From: Lautropia sp.
GTDB lineage: Bacteria; Pseudomonadota; Gammaproteobacteria; Burkholderiales; Burkholderiaceae_E
DNA length: 6,656 nt
Assembly (NCBI GenBank): GCA_013813615.1
Contig: JACCRJ010000643.1
Coordinates: forward strand, 1-6,656
Reading direction: 5' to 3'
Part shown: positions 1 to 5,946 of the stretch, in pieces
How the letters are laid out: each line of letters begins with the position of its first letter
Numbering within the stretch: position 1 is the first letter of the stretch
Made by a program: the position numbers and the translations under genes
Notes under the pieces: model-generated
Told to the model about the DNA's origin: nothing
Databases searched by the model: none
What the model saw: the letters and a program-made list of their open reading frames with translations, nothing else

Positions 1-1
1 A

Positions 2-127
2 AATCCGCTGGTCGACCTGTCCGCCCTGCCCGCGCCATCGCAAGTCACGTCCGTGGAGGTGACGCAATTCGCACTGCTGCTGACAGCGAGCGGCAGCCAG
101 AACGTCACCGCGACCTCAGGCCGGTGA
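2..127 (+). CDS. C-terminal end of an unrecognised protein (partial)
   Basis: A frame open from the left edge ends at TGA 125-127 and encodes about 41 residues rich in Leu, Val, Thr, Ser and Ala (for example VTSVEVTQFALLLTASG). I do not recognise a family. The composition would suit a beta-rich or exported protein tail, but no signal or motif is visible. The opposite-strand frame is also open through this stretch. The two frames share the same bases at their third codon positions, so GC3 bias cannot separate them. I prefer the plus frame because its residue composition is more protein-like; the minus frame gives an Arg/Ser/His-rich product typical of an antisense shadow. The neighbouring minus-strand oxidoreductase is broken, so this tail may itself adjoin a rearrangement junction. 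Confidence 0.45.
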   Translation, partial: NPLVDLSALPAPSQVTSVEVTQFALLLTASGSQNVTATSGR

Positions 128-183
128 TGCGGGGCGGCGCGGTGAGCGGCGGGCTCAGTCAACCTTGACCTTCGCCGACTTGA

Positions 184-333
184 CAGCCCGTGCCCGAGGA
201 CGAACTCACCGCGGTTGAGGGAGGCGGCGCACATGCGCACCAGCAGTTGCCGTGCGCCCGGCGCAGGCGTTGGTGTCTCCCGGACTTCGAGAACCGTGTC
301 CGCGTCGGTCATCTGCATCCAATAGCCTTTCAT
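184..333 (-). pseudogene. N-terminal remnant of an MDR-superfamily quinone oxidoreductase/alcohol dehydrogenase
   Basis: From ATG at 333 the minus strand encodes about 50 residues matching the start of NAD(P)H:quinone oxidoreductase-type medium-chain dehydrogenases: MKGYWMQ, then a VLEVRETPTPAPG stretch, then LLVRMCAASLNRGEF and GHGL. In this family that is the first beta strands of the GroES-like catalytic domain; intact members are usually about 310-340 residues and use NAD(P)H in the cytoplasm. The start is well supported by GGAGAAGG just upstream and lies 24 bp after the regulator stop on the same strand, which implies co-transcription. After residue 50 the family pattern (normally a Gly-rich GxExAG segment) disappears. 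The same frame stays open to the left edge but reads as Arg/Ser/His-rich sequence antisense to another frame. No other frame restores the family. I infer a 3' truncation or rearrangement near position 184; a chimeric assembly would look the same. Confidence 0.6.
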
Positions 334-357
334 ACCTTCTCCTGGCAGCCTTTGAAC

Positions 358-3300
358 TTAGCGGCCGGTGAACACGGCCAACTGCTCGCACCGTTGCGCG
401 TCCAGAGGCTGGCCCGCTCCCCGGAAACGCGCCGCCGCGGCGGAGAACCAGGTCCGCGCTGCATCACGGGTGCCGCGCGCCGCCGAGATATGCCCTCGTA
501 CCTCGTCATGCGCCGCATACCAGGCCGGCAGTCGCATCACCACGTCTGCGAGGTAGGCGCATTGTTCTTCATGCTTGTCGGCCAGGGAAAGTTCTCCCGC
601 TTGCGCCGCGGCAATCGCCGCCGGCACGGCAAAAGTGATGCGACAGCCTGGACAAGTCTCCAGGGGGCCCCGTACGGACTCGCTGGCATCCTCCAGTACA
701 TGCAGCGCGGCAGCGGGGTCATCGAGGTGCAGCTTGATACGCGTGCCGTAGATGCGGTCGAGGAGGTGAAAGCCGATGTCCGTCTGTCGTGCCACGTCCA
801 AAGCCTCGTCGATCAGGCTTCGGGCTTCGTCGCGCCTACCCTCGTGCAAGGAGACTTCCGCCAGACGCTGCAGTGACAGCGCTTCGCCGACGGGGCCGCC
901 GATTGCGCGGTGCAGGCGGGCGCCTTCGCGCAGGTGAACCCGCGCGGCTTGAAGGTCGCCGGAAAGCCATTCCGCCTCGCCGCGCAGAGTGACTCCGAAG
1001 GCATGGCCGCGCGCGGCGCCCAGGCGGTGCGCCTCGGTCGCCAACGCCTCGGCAAAGCGGATCACTTCCGGATAAGGACTTGCGCCGTAGAGGAAGCGCT
1101 GGGTGATACAGAGATGGCCGTCGAAGACCCGCAGCGCCAGATGCGGCACGTGGCTGGTCTCCTGCAGGTCTGCCCAGACGCTGCGGTGAAGGTCGCCGCG
1201 CGCGTGCGCCGCCGCAGCCTGCGCCCACGAAGCGATCACGAGCGACGTGGTGTCACCGGACTCGAGCGCCAGCCGGCGCGCCACGGCTGCCTTGGCGGTT
1301 CCGATGGCCGGGTCGCCGACACCCAGCGCCGCCGCACCGCTATAAGCGAGTGCTTCGCACAGTCGCCCTTCTACGGAAGTCGGTCGCACGCCCACCAGCG
1401 CGAGCAGCGCGCCTTTGGGGTCTCCCTGCTTCACCTGTGCCAGCGCGGCCTTGGCCCGGAGGTCGTCGCTGGCGGGCTCCTCGGCAGCATCCGCTGCGAG
1501 CCGGTAGGCTGCCACGGCCCCCGGGGCACCCATGGCGTCCAGTGCCTCGGCCCGCAGGCGAAGCGCTTCAGCATGTCCGGGCTGGAAGGCCAGCACCGGC
1601 TCGAGGTGGCGCAATGCGTCGCTGAACGCGGCAAGCCGTATCGCTTGCTGCGCCGCCGCCACCAGCCACGGAACGGCGTCGCGCGTATGACCTCCTGCGA
1701 GCCAATGGCGCGCGACGCTGGCGGGGGCTGAATCCATCTCGGCCAGCTGAGCAGCAATCTGCCGGTGCATCTTCAGGCGGCGATGTGGCGGCACCTGCTC
1801 GATCAGCGCCTGGCGGACCAACTCATGCCTGAACCGGTAGCGTCCTTCCGAGAGGACGAGAACGCCGGCATCCAGCGCGCCATCGAGCGAAGGGAAGGGC
1901 TGGACCTGCGCCAGCATCGCCAGCGCCTCGATCGTCCCGACGTCGAATTCGTCGCCGCTCAAGGAGACCCACTTGAGCAACGCAAGTGCGTCGCCCGGGA
2001 CATCGCAGAGCCGTTCAGTGATTGCTTCGGCGGCGCTCCCAGGGAGCCGCCTGTTCTCGCCCGGGGCTGCACTGCGCGACAATGCAATCGCCGCGAAGGG
2101 GTTGCCCTCGGCTGCCTGGATGATGCGCGCCACGACGTCGTCAGACGGTGGAACGTTCGCTGATCGTGCGATCAGGCGACGGCTCTCCTCATCGGTCAAC
2201 GGTTCCAGGTCGACCAGCTGCAGGATGCCAGCCCGCTGAAGCCGCGAGATTCCGCGCGCCAGCGCCGCTCCCTGCAGGGCTGGCCTTGTCGCCAGCAGGA
2301 GGCACAGCGGCGCTCCGGCCATGGCCAGCTGCACGAGTACATCGGCGTCGGCGTCGTCGACCAGGTGCGCGTCGTCGATCTGCAGGAGGATTTCGTTGTC
2401 AGGAAACTGCGCAAGCAGCAAGCGCCGGATGGAGCCCACTACCTGGTGTCGCCCGAGGGGCCCGAGAAGCTGGTCGGCGGGCGCCGCCAGGGGACTGATC
2501 AGCGCCAGGACTGCTTTCGTCTGCGCACTGATCCGGTCCAGCAGCGCACGGTCGTCCAGAATCAGGCGCTCGGCGATGGAGGCGATCACCGCGTAGGGTC
2601 GGCCGGTCTGCGCGGCATCGACACGCATGACCTTCCAGCCACGAACCCTCGCCTGCGCGTCGATTTCGCGGCACAACGCACTTTTCCCGATCCCTGGGGG
2701 CCCCCGCAACACCAGGCCGCCAGGCCGCCCCGCGAGCGGCATCCCGAGCCAGGCCGTGACCTGGGCGAGCACTTCGGCACGACCGACGAAGGCCGGCCCG
2801 AGAGGCTGCAGGCCGGACACGCATCGGTCATAAAGGGCCTCGGTCTGCGCGTCCGGCAACACACCGAGCGAGTGCTGCAGCGCTTCGCGCAGGTGCGCAT
2901 ACCAACGCAAGGCAGCCGAACGGTTTCCCGCTTCAAGTTCTCTCTGTATCAGCGCACGATGGGCCGGCTCGTCGGTGGGCTCATGCTCTGCGAGCCGCTC
3001 CCACCGGGCGCTGGCGCGCAGCAGCTCGAGATAGCGCGCGTTCAGTCGCTCGCGCGGCGGCTCGGTCCAGGCTTCGTAGCGGGTGCCGGGCAGCAGATCG
3101 CCGGCGTAGCTGTCGGCGAGTTCGGCGCAGGCCTTGGCGTCTCCCGCCAGCAAAGCCGCGTCGGCGCGCTGCTCGAATGCAGCGGCATCCACCACCACCG
3201 GCCCGTCCGGCCAGAGCACCAGCTCGTTCGCCTGCATGGCGATACCGCCATGCTGCCCCAGGCCCTGCCGCGCGCCGAACACCGCCTTGCGAAGGTTGGC

Positions 3301-3531
3301 CGCGCCTGCCTTCGGCTCGAGCTGCGGCCAGAGGGCATCCATGACCTGCTCGCGGGGCATCCGGCGTCGCGGCTGCAGGCTCAGCAGCTGCACCAGCTGG
3401 GTGGCGCGCATGCTGGGCCAGCGCTCAGCAGGAACTTCCGTGCCATTTACCGCGACAGAGAAACCGCCGAGGAGTCGGACCTGGAGTCGAGGCGGCGCGC
3501 TGACCGGCGGGTGGGGCGGGATGCTGTCCAT
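358..3531 (-). CDS. BTAD-domain (SARP/AfsR-like) transcriptional regulator with STAND-type ATPase and helical repeats
   Basis: A 1057-residue protein. Residues about 16-110 resemble the OmpR/SARP winged helix (LLGGFSVAVNG, then ATQLVQLLSLQP and MDALWP), and about 113-237 the all-helical BTAD (VVVDAAAFEQ, YAGDLLPG, LGVLPDAQTEALYDRC). Residues 248-570 form an AAA/STAND-like NTPase: FVGRAEVL entry motif, Walker A GPPGIGKS at 277-284, Walker B ILLQIDDAH at 381-389, LLLATRP at 411-417, EGNPF near 475 and FRHELVRQALIEQV at 567-580. From about 600 to the end lie Ala/Leu-rich helical repeats, probably TPR-like. By family, it should bind promoter DNA in response to a signal sensed by the repeats and gated by ATP. 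Residues 960-963 are CPGC, with further cysteines at 991 and 1048. The frame is open upstream to 4065, but that part is antisense to other genes. ATG 3531 sits 16 residues before the first domain but has no good Shine-Dalgarno; TTG 3567, preceded by GAGG, is an alternative start. Confidence 0.88.
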   Translation of the reverse strand: MDSIPPHPPVSAPPRLQVRLLGGFSVAVNGTEVPAERWPSMRATQLVQLLSLQPRRRMPREQVMDALWPQLEPKAGAANLRKAVFGARQGLGQHGGIAMQANELVLWPDGPVVVDAAAFEQRADAALLAGDAKACAELADSYAGDLLPGTRYEAWTEPPRERLNARYLELLRASARWERLAEHEPTDEPAHRALIQRELEAGNRSAALRWYAHLREALQHSLGVLPDAQTEALYDRCVSGLQPLGPAFVGRAEVLAQVTAWLGMPLAGRPGGLVLRGPPGIGKSALCREIDAQARVRGWKVMRVDAAQTGRPYAVIASIAERLILDDRALLDRISAQTKAVLALISPLAAPADQLLGPLGRHQVVGSIRRLLLAQFPDNEILLQIDDAHLVDDADADVLVQLAMAGAPLCLLLATRPALQGAALARGISRLQRAGILQLVDLEPLTDEESRRLIARSANVPPSDDVVARIIQAAEGNPFAAIALSRSAAPGENRRLPGSAAEAITERLCDVPGDALALLKWVSLSGDEFDVGTIEALAMLAQVQPFPSLDGALDAGVLVLSEGRYRFRHELVRQALIEQVPPHRRLKMHRQIAAQLAEMDSAPASVARHWLAGGHTRDAVPWLVAAAQQAIRLAAFSDALRHLEPVLAFQPGHAEALRLRAEALDAMGAPGAVAAYRLAADAAEEPASDDLRAKAALAQVKQGDPKGALLALVGVRPTSVEGRLCEALAYSGAAALGVGDPAIGTAKAAVARRLALESGDTTSLVIASWAQAAAAHARGDLHRSVWADLQETSHVPHLALRVFDGHLCITQRFLYGASPYPEVIRFAEALATEAHRLGAARGHAFGVTLRGEAEWLSGDLQAARVHLREGARLHRAIGGPVGEALSLQRLAEVSLHEGRRDEARSLIDEALDVARQTDIGFHLLDRIYGTRIKLHLDDPAAALHVLEDASESVRGPLETCPGCRITFAVPAAIAAAQAGELSLADKHEEQCAYLADVVMRLPAWYAAHDEVRGHISAARGTRDAARTWFSAAAARFRGAGQPLDAQRCEQLAVFTGR

Positions 3532-3580
3532 GGTCCGGAGTGTGCAATCGTCCCTCCCTATCCGCAAGCAACCGAGCCTC

Positions 3581-3598
3581 AGGAACGTTTGAGGAACG
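3581..3598 (+). promoter_or_regulatory. Candidate SARP-type operator: heptamer direct repeat, 11-bp period
   Basis: AGGAACG occurs at 3581-3587 and again at 3592-3598, identical over exactly seven bases and one helical turn apart. SARP regulators are known to bind heptameric direct repeats spaced 11 bp, with the last repeat about 8 bp upstream of the -10 element. Here the second repeat ends 9 bp before a CATATT hexamer. The site lies between a BTAD regulator and a divergent two-gene unit, where such an operator would be expected. That this regulator binds here is inference. Confidence 0.5.
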
Positions 3599-3607
3599 CC
3601 GGCGCGG

Positions 3608-3613
3608 CATATT
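3608..3613 (+). promoter_or_regulatory. Candidate -10 element for the small-protein/globin unit
   Basis: CATATT sits in an otherwise GC-rich stretch, 47 bp upstream of the ATG at 3661. No convincing -35 hexamer lies at the usual distance; that position is taken by the AGGAACG repeats, as in activator-dependent SARP promoters. TATTCC, shifted two bases, is an alternative. Confidence 0.35.
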
Positions 3614-3660
3614 CCGGTTCCGACAGGTCGATCCCGGCCTGCAGTCAACAGGAGTGCAAT

Positions 3661-3879
3661 ATGACAGCTCACCCACTCACCGTCAGCCTCGCTGCTAACG
3701 GGCGCGCCGCTCTGGTCCTCCCGCAGCCCCTGACCGTCGAATCGCTGCGCCTGCTGGAGCAGGAAATCACTGGCGCCTTGGCCACCCTCCGCCAGGAAAT
3801 CAGCCATGACGCTGCCAGCCCCGGTGAACTCGAATATGCCTCGTGGATGCAGTATCTGCGTCCCCGCGCCCATGAGTAG
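3661..3879 (+). CDS. Small hypothetical protein, 72 aa
   Basis: The start is well defined: AGGAG at 3650-3654 lies six bases before ATG 3661. The protein begins with a probable beta hairpin (LTVSLAANGRAALVLPQPLT) and continues with an amphipathic helix (VESLRLLEQEITGALATLRQEI). It ends with an acidic linker and a tail containing LEYASWMQYLRP. There is no signal peptide, membrane segment, Cys or obvious catalytic motif, so it should be soluble and cytoplasmic. I do not recognise a characterised family. Its last eight bases overlap the start of the globin-like gene (ATG inside CATGAGTAG), implying translational coupling and a shared role. It is the first gene after the divergent promoter region, so it is probably controlled by the BTAD regulator. 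The short helix and hairpin would suit an adaptor or partner of the globin-like protein, but that is a guess. Confidence 0.75.
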   Translation: MTAHPLTVSLAANGRAALVLPQPLTVESLRLLEQEITGALATLRQEISHDAASPGELEYASWMQYLRPRAHE

Positions 3880-4324
3880 CGATCTGTACCTGCGCCTCGG
3901 GGGGCTGCGGGCCGTCACCGACCTGATCGACGAAATCGTCGACCGCCACGCCGCGAATCCGCTCCTTGCGCCGCGTCTGCGCCACCAGGATCTGCCCCAG
4001 TTGAAGGCGCTAAGCCACGATTTCTTCATCGCGATGGGCAGGTCCCGACTCGTAACCGGCGGCACTCACCTGGCGCAGGCGGGCATAAGAATCGACGAGG
4101 CGGAGCTCGACGCGGTGATCGATGACGTCGTCTCGGCCATGCAGGAGCAAGGGATGGCTGCCGCAGAGATCCAGGACCTGGTCGAGCTTCTCAGGGTTCG
4201 ATCGACCGTGATCGACGACGCACTGGATGCGCTGGAAAAGTGCGACGTCGAATCACCGACCCGAAACGAGGTGCTGATTGTTCTCCGGTCGATGAAAGGC
4301 GAGGTAGTACGGGATGTGAAGTGA
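3872..4324 (+). CDS. Group-1 truncated-globin-like protein with degenerate heme pocket
   Basis: A 150-residue protein. Residues 5-110 align end to end with group I truncated hemoglobins (GlbN type): LYLRLGG opening, RAVTDLIDEIVDR helix, NPLLAP turn, LKALSHDFF E helix, TG at 62-63, AGIRID, then a long G-H helix region through VELLRV. The usual functional residues are replaced. The B10 Tyr position (family FY) reads Ile22-Val23, the CD1 Phe region reads Pro34-Arg35-Leu36, E11 Gln reads Ser48, and the proximal F8 His aligns with Gln69 (AQAG instead of AHAG). His66, three residues earlier, is the only nearby histidine. Residues 115-150 form a C-terminal extension with one Cys (124). The start is chosen by homology and by overlap with the upstream stop; no separate Shine-Dalgarno is visible, consistent with coupling. 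ATG 3806 is possible but adds unconserved residues. I infer a globin fold that may not bind heme normally. Confidence 0.8.
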   Translation: MSSDLYLRLGGLRAVTDLIDEIVDRHAANPLLAPRLRHQDLPQLKALSHDFFIAMGRSRLVTGGTHLAQAGIRIDEAELDAVIDDVVSAMQEQGMAAAEIQDLVELLRVRSTVIDDALDALEKCDVESPTRNEVLIVLRSMKGEVVRDVK

Positions 4325-4345
4325 CAGGGTACTCCAGGCGGCCGG

Positions 4346-4374
4346 TTGAGAAACCCGCCGCTCTGGACTAGAGT
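4346..4374 (+). promoter_or_regulatory. Sigma-70-like promoter for the aldolase gene
   Basis: TTGAGA at 4346-4351 (five of six matches to the -35 consensus) is followed after exactly 17 bp by TAGAGT at 4369-4374 (four of six to the -10). It lies in the 128-bp gap after the globin-like gene and 79 bp before the aldolase ATG, leaving a leader of about 70 bases. This suggests the aldolase is transcribed independently of the globin unit. Confidence 0.5.
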
Positions 4375-4452
4375 GAGCCAAAGGGGCGGTCCGCGCTGAA
4401 TGCAGTGGCAGCCTGTACAGGACTTCTCCATCCCTACCGGAGGCGCAATTCC

Positions 4453-5475
4453 ATGGATATCGAGCAACTCAAGTCCGTAGCGAATGCCATCGTCGCGAAA
4501 CAGAAGGGTGTCCTGGCAGCAGACGAAAGCACCGGCACGATCAAGAAGCGCTTCGACTCGGTCAAGGCGGAGTGCACCGAAGAGAGCCGCCGGCGCTACC
4601 GCGAGATCCTCTTCACCACCGAAGGGATCGAGCGCTATGTCGGCGGCGTGATCCTCTACGACGAAACGCTGCGCCAGAGCACGCGCGACGGCGTGCCTTT
4701 CGCGAAGCTGCTGTCGAGCCGTGGGATCGTCTCCGGCATCAAGGTCGACAAAGGCGCGAAGCCTTTGGCGCTGTTTCCCGGCGACAAACTCACCGAGGGC
4801 CTGGACGGACTGCGCGAGCGGCTTGCCGAGTACAGCCAGCTCGGAGCGCAGTTTGCCAAGTGGCGGGCGGTGATCGAGATCGACGAGCGCGACATCCCGT
4901 CGGCATACGGCATCCGCGCCAATGCCCACGCCCTCGCCCGCTATGCCGCGCTCTGCCAGGAGGCCGGCCTGGTGCCGATCGTGGAGCCGGAAGTGCTGAT
5001 GGATGGCGCTCACGGCATCGAACGCTGCGAAGCGGTGACGGCGCAGGTGCTGGAGGCGGTGTTCTCCGAGCTTGATGCCCACCGTGTGGTGCTCGAAGGA
5101 ATTCTGCTCAAGCCGAACATGGTGATTCCCGGGATGAAGTGTCCGCGACAAGCGAGTGCTCAGGAGGTCGCCGGCGCCACCATCCGCTGCCTGAAGCGTT
5201 ACGTGCCGGCGGCGGTTCCCGGGATCGTCTTCCTGTCCGGCGGCCAGAGCGCCGAAGACGCAACCGACAACCTGAACGCGATGAACGCGCTCGGTGCGCA
5301 ACTGTGGGAGCTCAGCTTCTCCTATGGCCGGGCGTTGCAGGCGCCGGTGCTGGCGGCCTGGAAGGGGCAGGAAGAGAATGCCGCTGCAGCGCAGAAGGCT
5401 TTCTTCACCCGCTGCCGCCTGAACGGCCTCGCTCGAGATGGCGAGTACTTGCGATCGATGGAGGGCGCCGCCTGA
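4453..5475 (+). CDS. Fructose-bisphosphate aldolase class I
   Basis: A 340-residue class I aldolase (EC 4.1.2.13). It reversibly cleaves fructose 1,6-bisphosphate to dihydroxyacetone phosphate and glyceraldehyde 3-phosphate in glycolysis and gluconeogenesis, through a lysine Schiff base and without metal. The active site is complete: Asp24 in LAADEST, Lys97 in GIKVDKG, Lys136 and Arg138 in FAKWR, Glu178 and Glu180 in VEPEV, Schiff-base Lys220 in LLKPNMV, LSGGQS at 261-266 for phosphate binding and Arg293 in SYGRALQ. Length matches the family (about 340-365). GGAGG at 4439-4443 lies nine bases before ATG 4453; an upstream in-frame ATG at 4405 would add residues outside the conserved domain. 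The C-terminal tail ends EGAA and lacks the terminal Tyr of the vertebrate enzymes. Its own promoter and a convergent downstream gene suggest a single-gene transcript. Bacterial class I enzymes carry varying symbols, so none is assigned. Confidence 0.96.
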   Translation: MDIEQLKSVANAIVAKQKGVLAADESTGTIKKRFDSVKAECTEESRRRYREILFTTEGIERYVGGVILYDETLRQSTRDGVPFAKLLSSRGIVSGIKVDKGAKPLALFPGDKLTEGLDGLRERLAEYSQLGAQFAKWRAVIEIDERDIPSAYGIRANAHALARYAALCQEAGLVPIVEPEVLMDGAHGIERCEAVTAQVLEAVFSELDAHRVVLEGILLKPNMVIPGMKCPRQASAQEVAGATIRCLKRYVPAAVPGIVFLSGGQSAEDATDNLNAMNALGAQLWELSFSYGRALQAPVLAAWKGQEENAAAAQKAFFTRCRLNGLARDGEYLRSMEGAA

Positions 5476-5488
5476 ACCCGCGCCGCCG

Positions 5489-5513
5489 GAGGCACTACCG
5501 CGCTGCGTGCCTC
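5489..5513. terminator. Hairpin between convergent genes, possible bidirectional terminator
   Basis: GAGGCAC (5489-5495) pairs perfectly with GTGCCTC (5507-5513) around an 11-base loop, in the 39-bp gap between the aldolase stop and the cupin stop. The position is ideal for a bidirectional terminator, but no T-tract follows on either strand, so intrinsic termination would be weak or would need Rho. Confidence 0.4.
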
Positions 5514-5514
5514 T

Positions 5515-5898
5515 TCAGACCTTGACGAACAGGGTTACCAGCGGCCCGTCGCCGACCTGTGCGCTGCGATGGCCATGGAGCCGCGGATCGAATGTTGCGC
5601 CTTCAGGCAGCGTATCCGCCGACAGGAAATGCTCTCCCGCGCCGAACCGCCGCATCGCGCCGTCCTGCAGCCCGATCTCCATCGTCCCCGACAGCACGAA
5701 CAGCCACTGCGGCGTCGTCGTGCAGTGAAAGACGGAGGTGAAGCCGACAGGGCTCTGCCGGAACTGGATACCGGAAGCGGGAAGGATGCCGGAGAGCATG
5801 GCAGCGGCCGTCCCCTGGTTCAGGGGAACCGCGACTTCCCGGAAACGGGCGCGACCGTCTTCTGCGGTGTAAAGCTCGACCTTCGTGAACTCGCTCAT
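5515..5898 (-). CDS. Cupin-domain protein, 127 aa
   Basis: A single-domain cupin. Residues 55-75 carry the first cupin strand set (SVFHCTTTPQWLFVLSGTMEI), 80-90 the turn DGAMRRFGAGEH, and 100-127 the closing strands with HGH at 108-110. The classical metal motif GX5HXHX3-4E is only partly kept: His58 is present, the second His is replaced by Thr60, and Gln64 stands near the usual Glu. His108 and His110 could complete a metal site. The FHCTTTPQW type occurs in small stand-alone cupins of unknown substrate, so no reaction is assigned. ATG 5898 is preceded by GGGAGA about eight bases upstream; an upstream in-frame ATG at 5937 overlaps the hairpin and is less likely. It lies 42 bp downstream of the GTPase gene on the same strand, so the two are probably one operon. 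It is likely soluble and cytoplasmic. Confidence 0.85.
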   Translation of the reverse strand: MSEFTKVELYTAEDGRARFREVAVPLNQGTAAAMLSGILPASGIQFRQSPVGFTSVFHCTTTPQWLFVLSGTMEIGLQDGAMRRFGAGEHFLSADTLPEGATFDPRLHGHRSAQVGDGPLVTLFVKV

Positions 5899-5928
5899 CG
5901 GTTTTCTCCCTATTGTCCGGGACCGCGA

Positions 5929-5946
5929 CGGTAGCACACGCTACCG
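5929..5946 (-). other. Perfect 7-bp hairpin at the GTPase stop codon
   Basis: CGGTAGC (5929-5935) and GCTACCG (5940-5946) form a perfect stem with a four-base loop. The stem spans the TAG of the GTPase gene (5941-5943) and lies about 30 bases before the cupin start. No U-tract follows on the minus strand. It could modulate read-through or RNA stability between the two genes; the function is inferred from position only. Confidence 0.4.

Noticed and set aside
190..1731. Plus-strand open frames at 190-876 and 910-1731
   Set aside because: They are antisense to the regulator C-terminus and the oxidoreductase start, with no domain similarity; long spurious frames are expected at this GC content.
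2365..3660. Plus-strand open frame of about 430 codons leading into the 72-aa gene
   Set aside because: It is an antisense shadow of the regulator with Arg/Gln/Gly-rich, domain-free sequence; only the part from ATG 3661 has a ribosome binding site and protein-like composition.
3532..4065. 178-residue N-terminal extension of the regulator frame
   Set aside because: It is antisense to the small protein and to the globin-like gene, has no regulator-family character, and the conserved winged helix begins just after Met at 3531.
3872..4324. Functional oxygen-binding truncated hemoglobin (glbN)
   Set aside because: The overall fold matches, but proximal His, B10 Tyr and other pocket residues are replaced, so a functional hemoglobin name is not supported.
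4337..4359. GGCGG...CCGCC inverted repeat as a terminator for the globin unit
   Set aside because: It is only five base pairs with a 13-base loop and no T-tract, and it overlaps the better-supported aldolase promoter.
4066..5301. Minus-strand 411-codon open frame
   Set aside because: It lies antisense to the class I aldolase, whose active-site residues are all present; the minus-strand product has no recognisable motifs and is His/Arg-rich as expected of a shadow.
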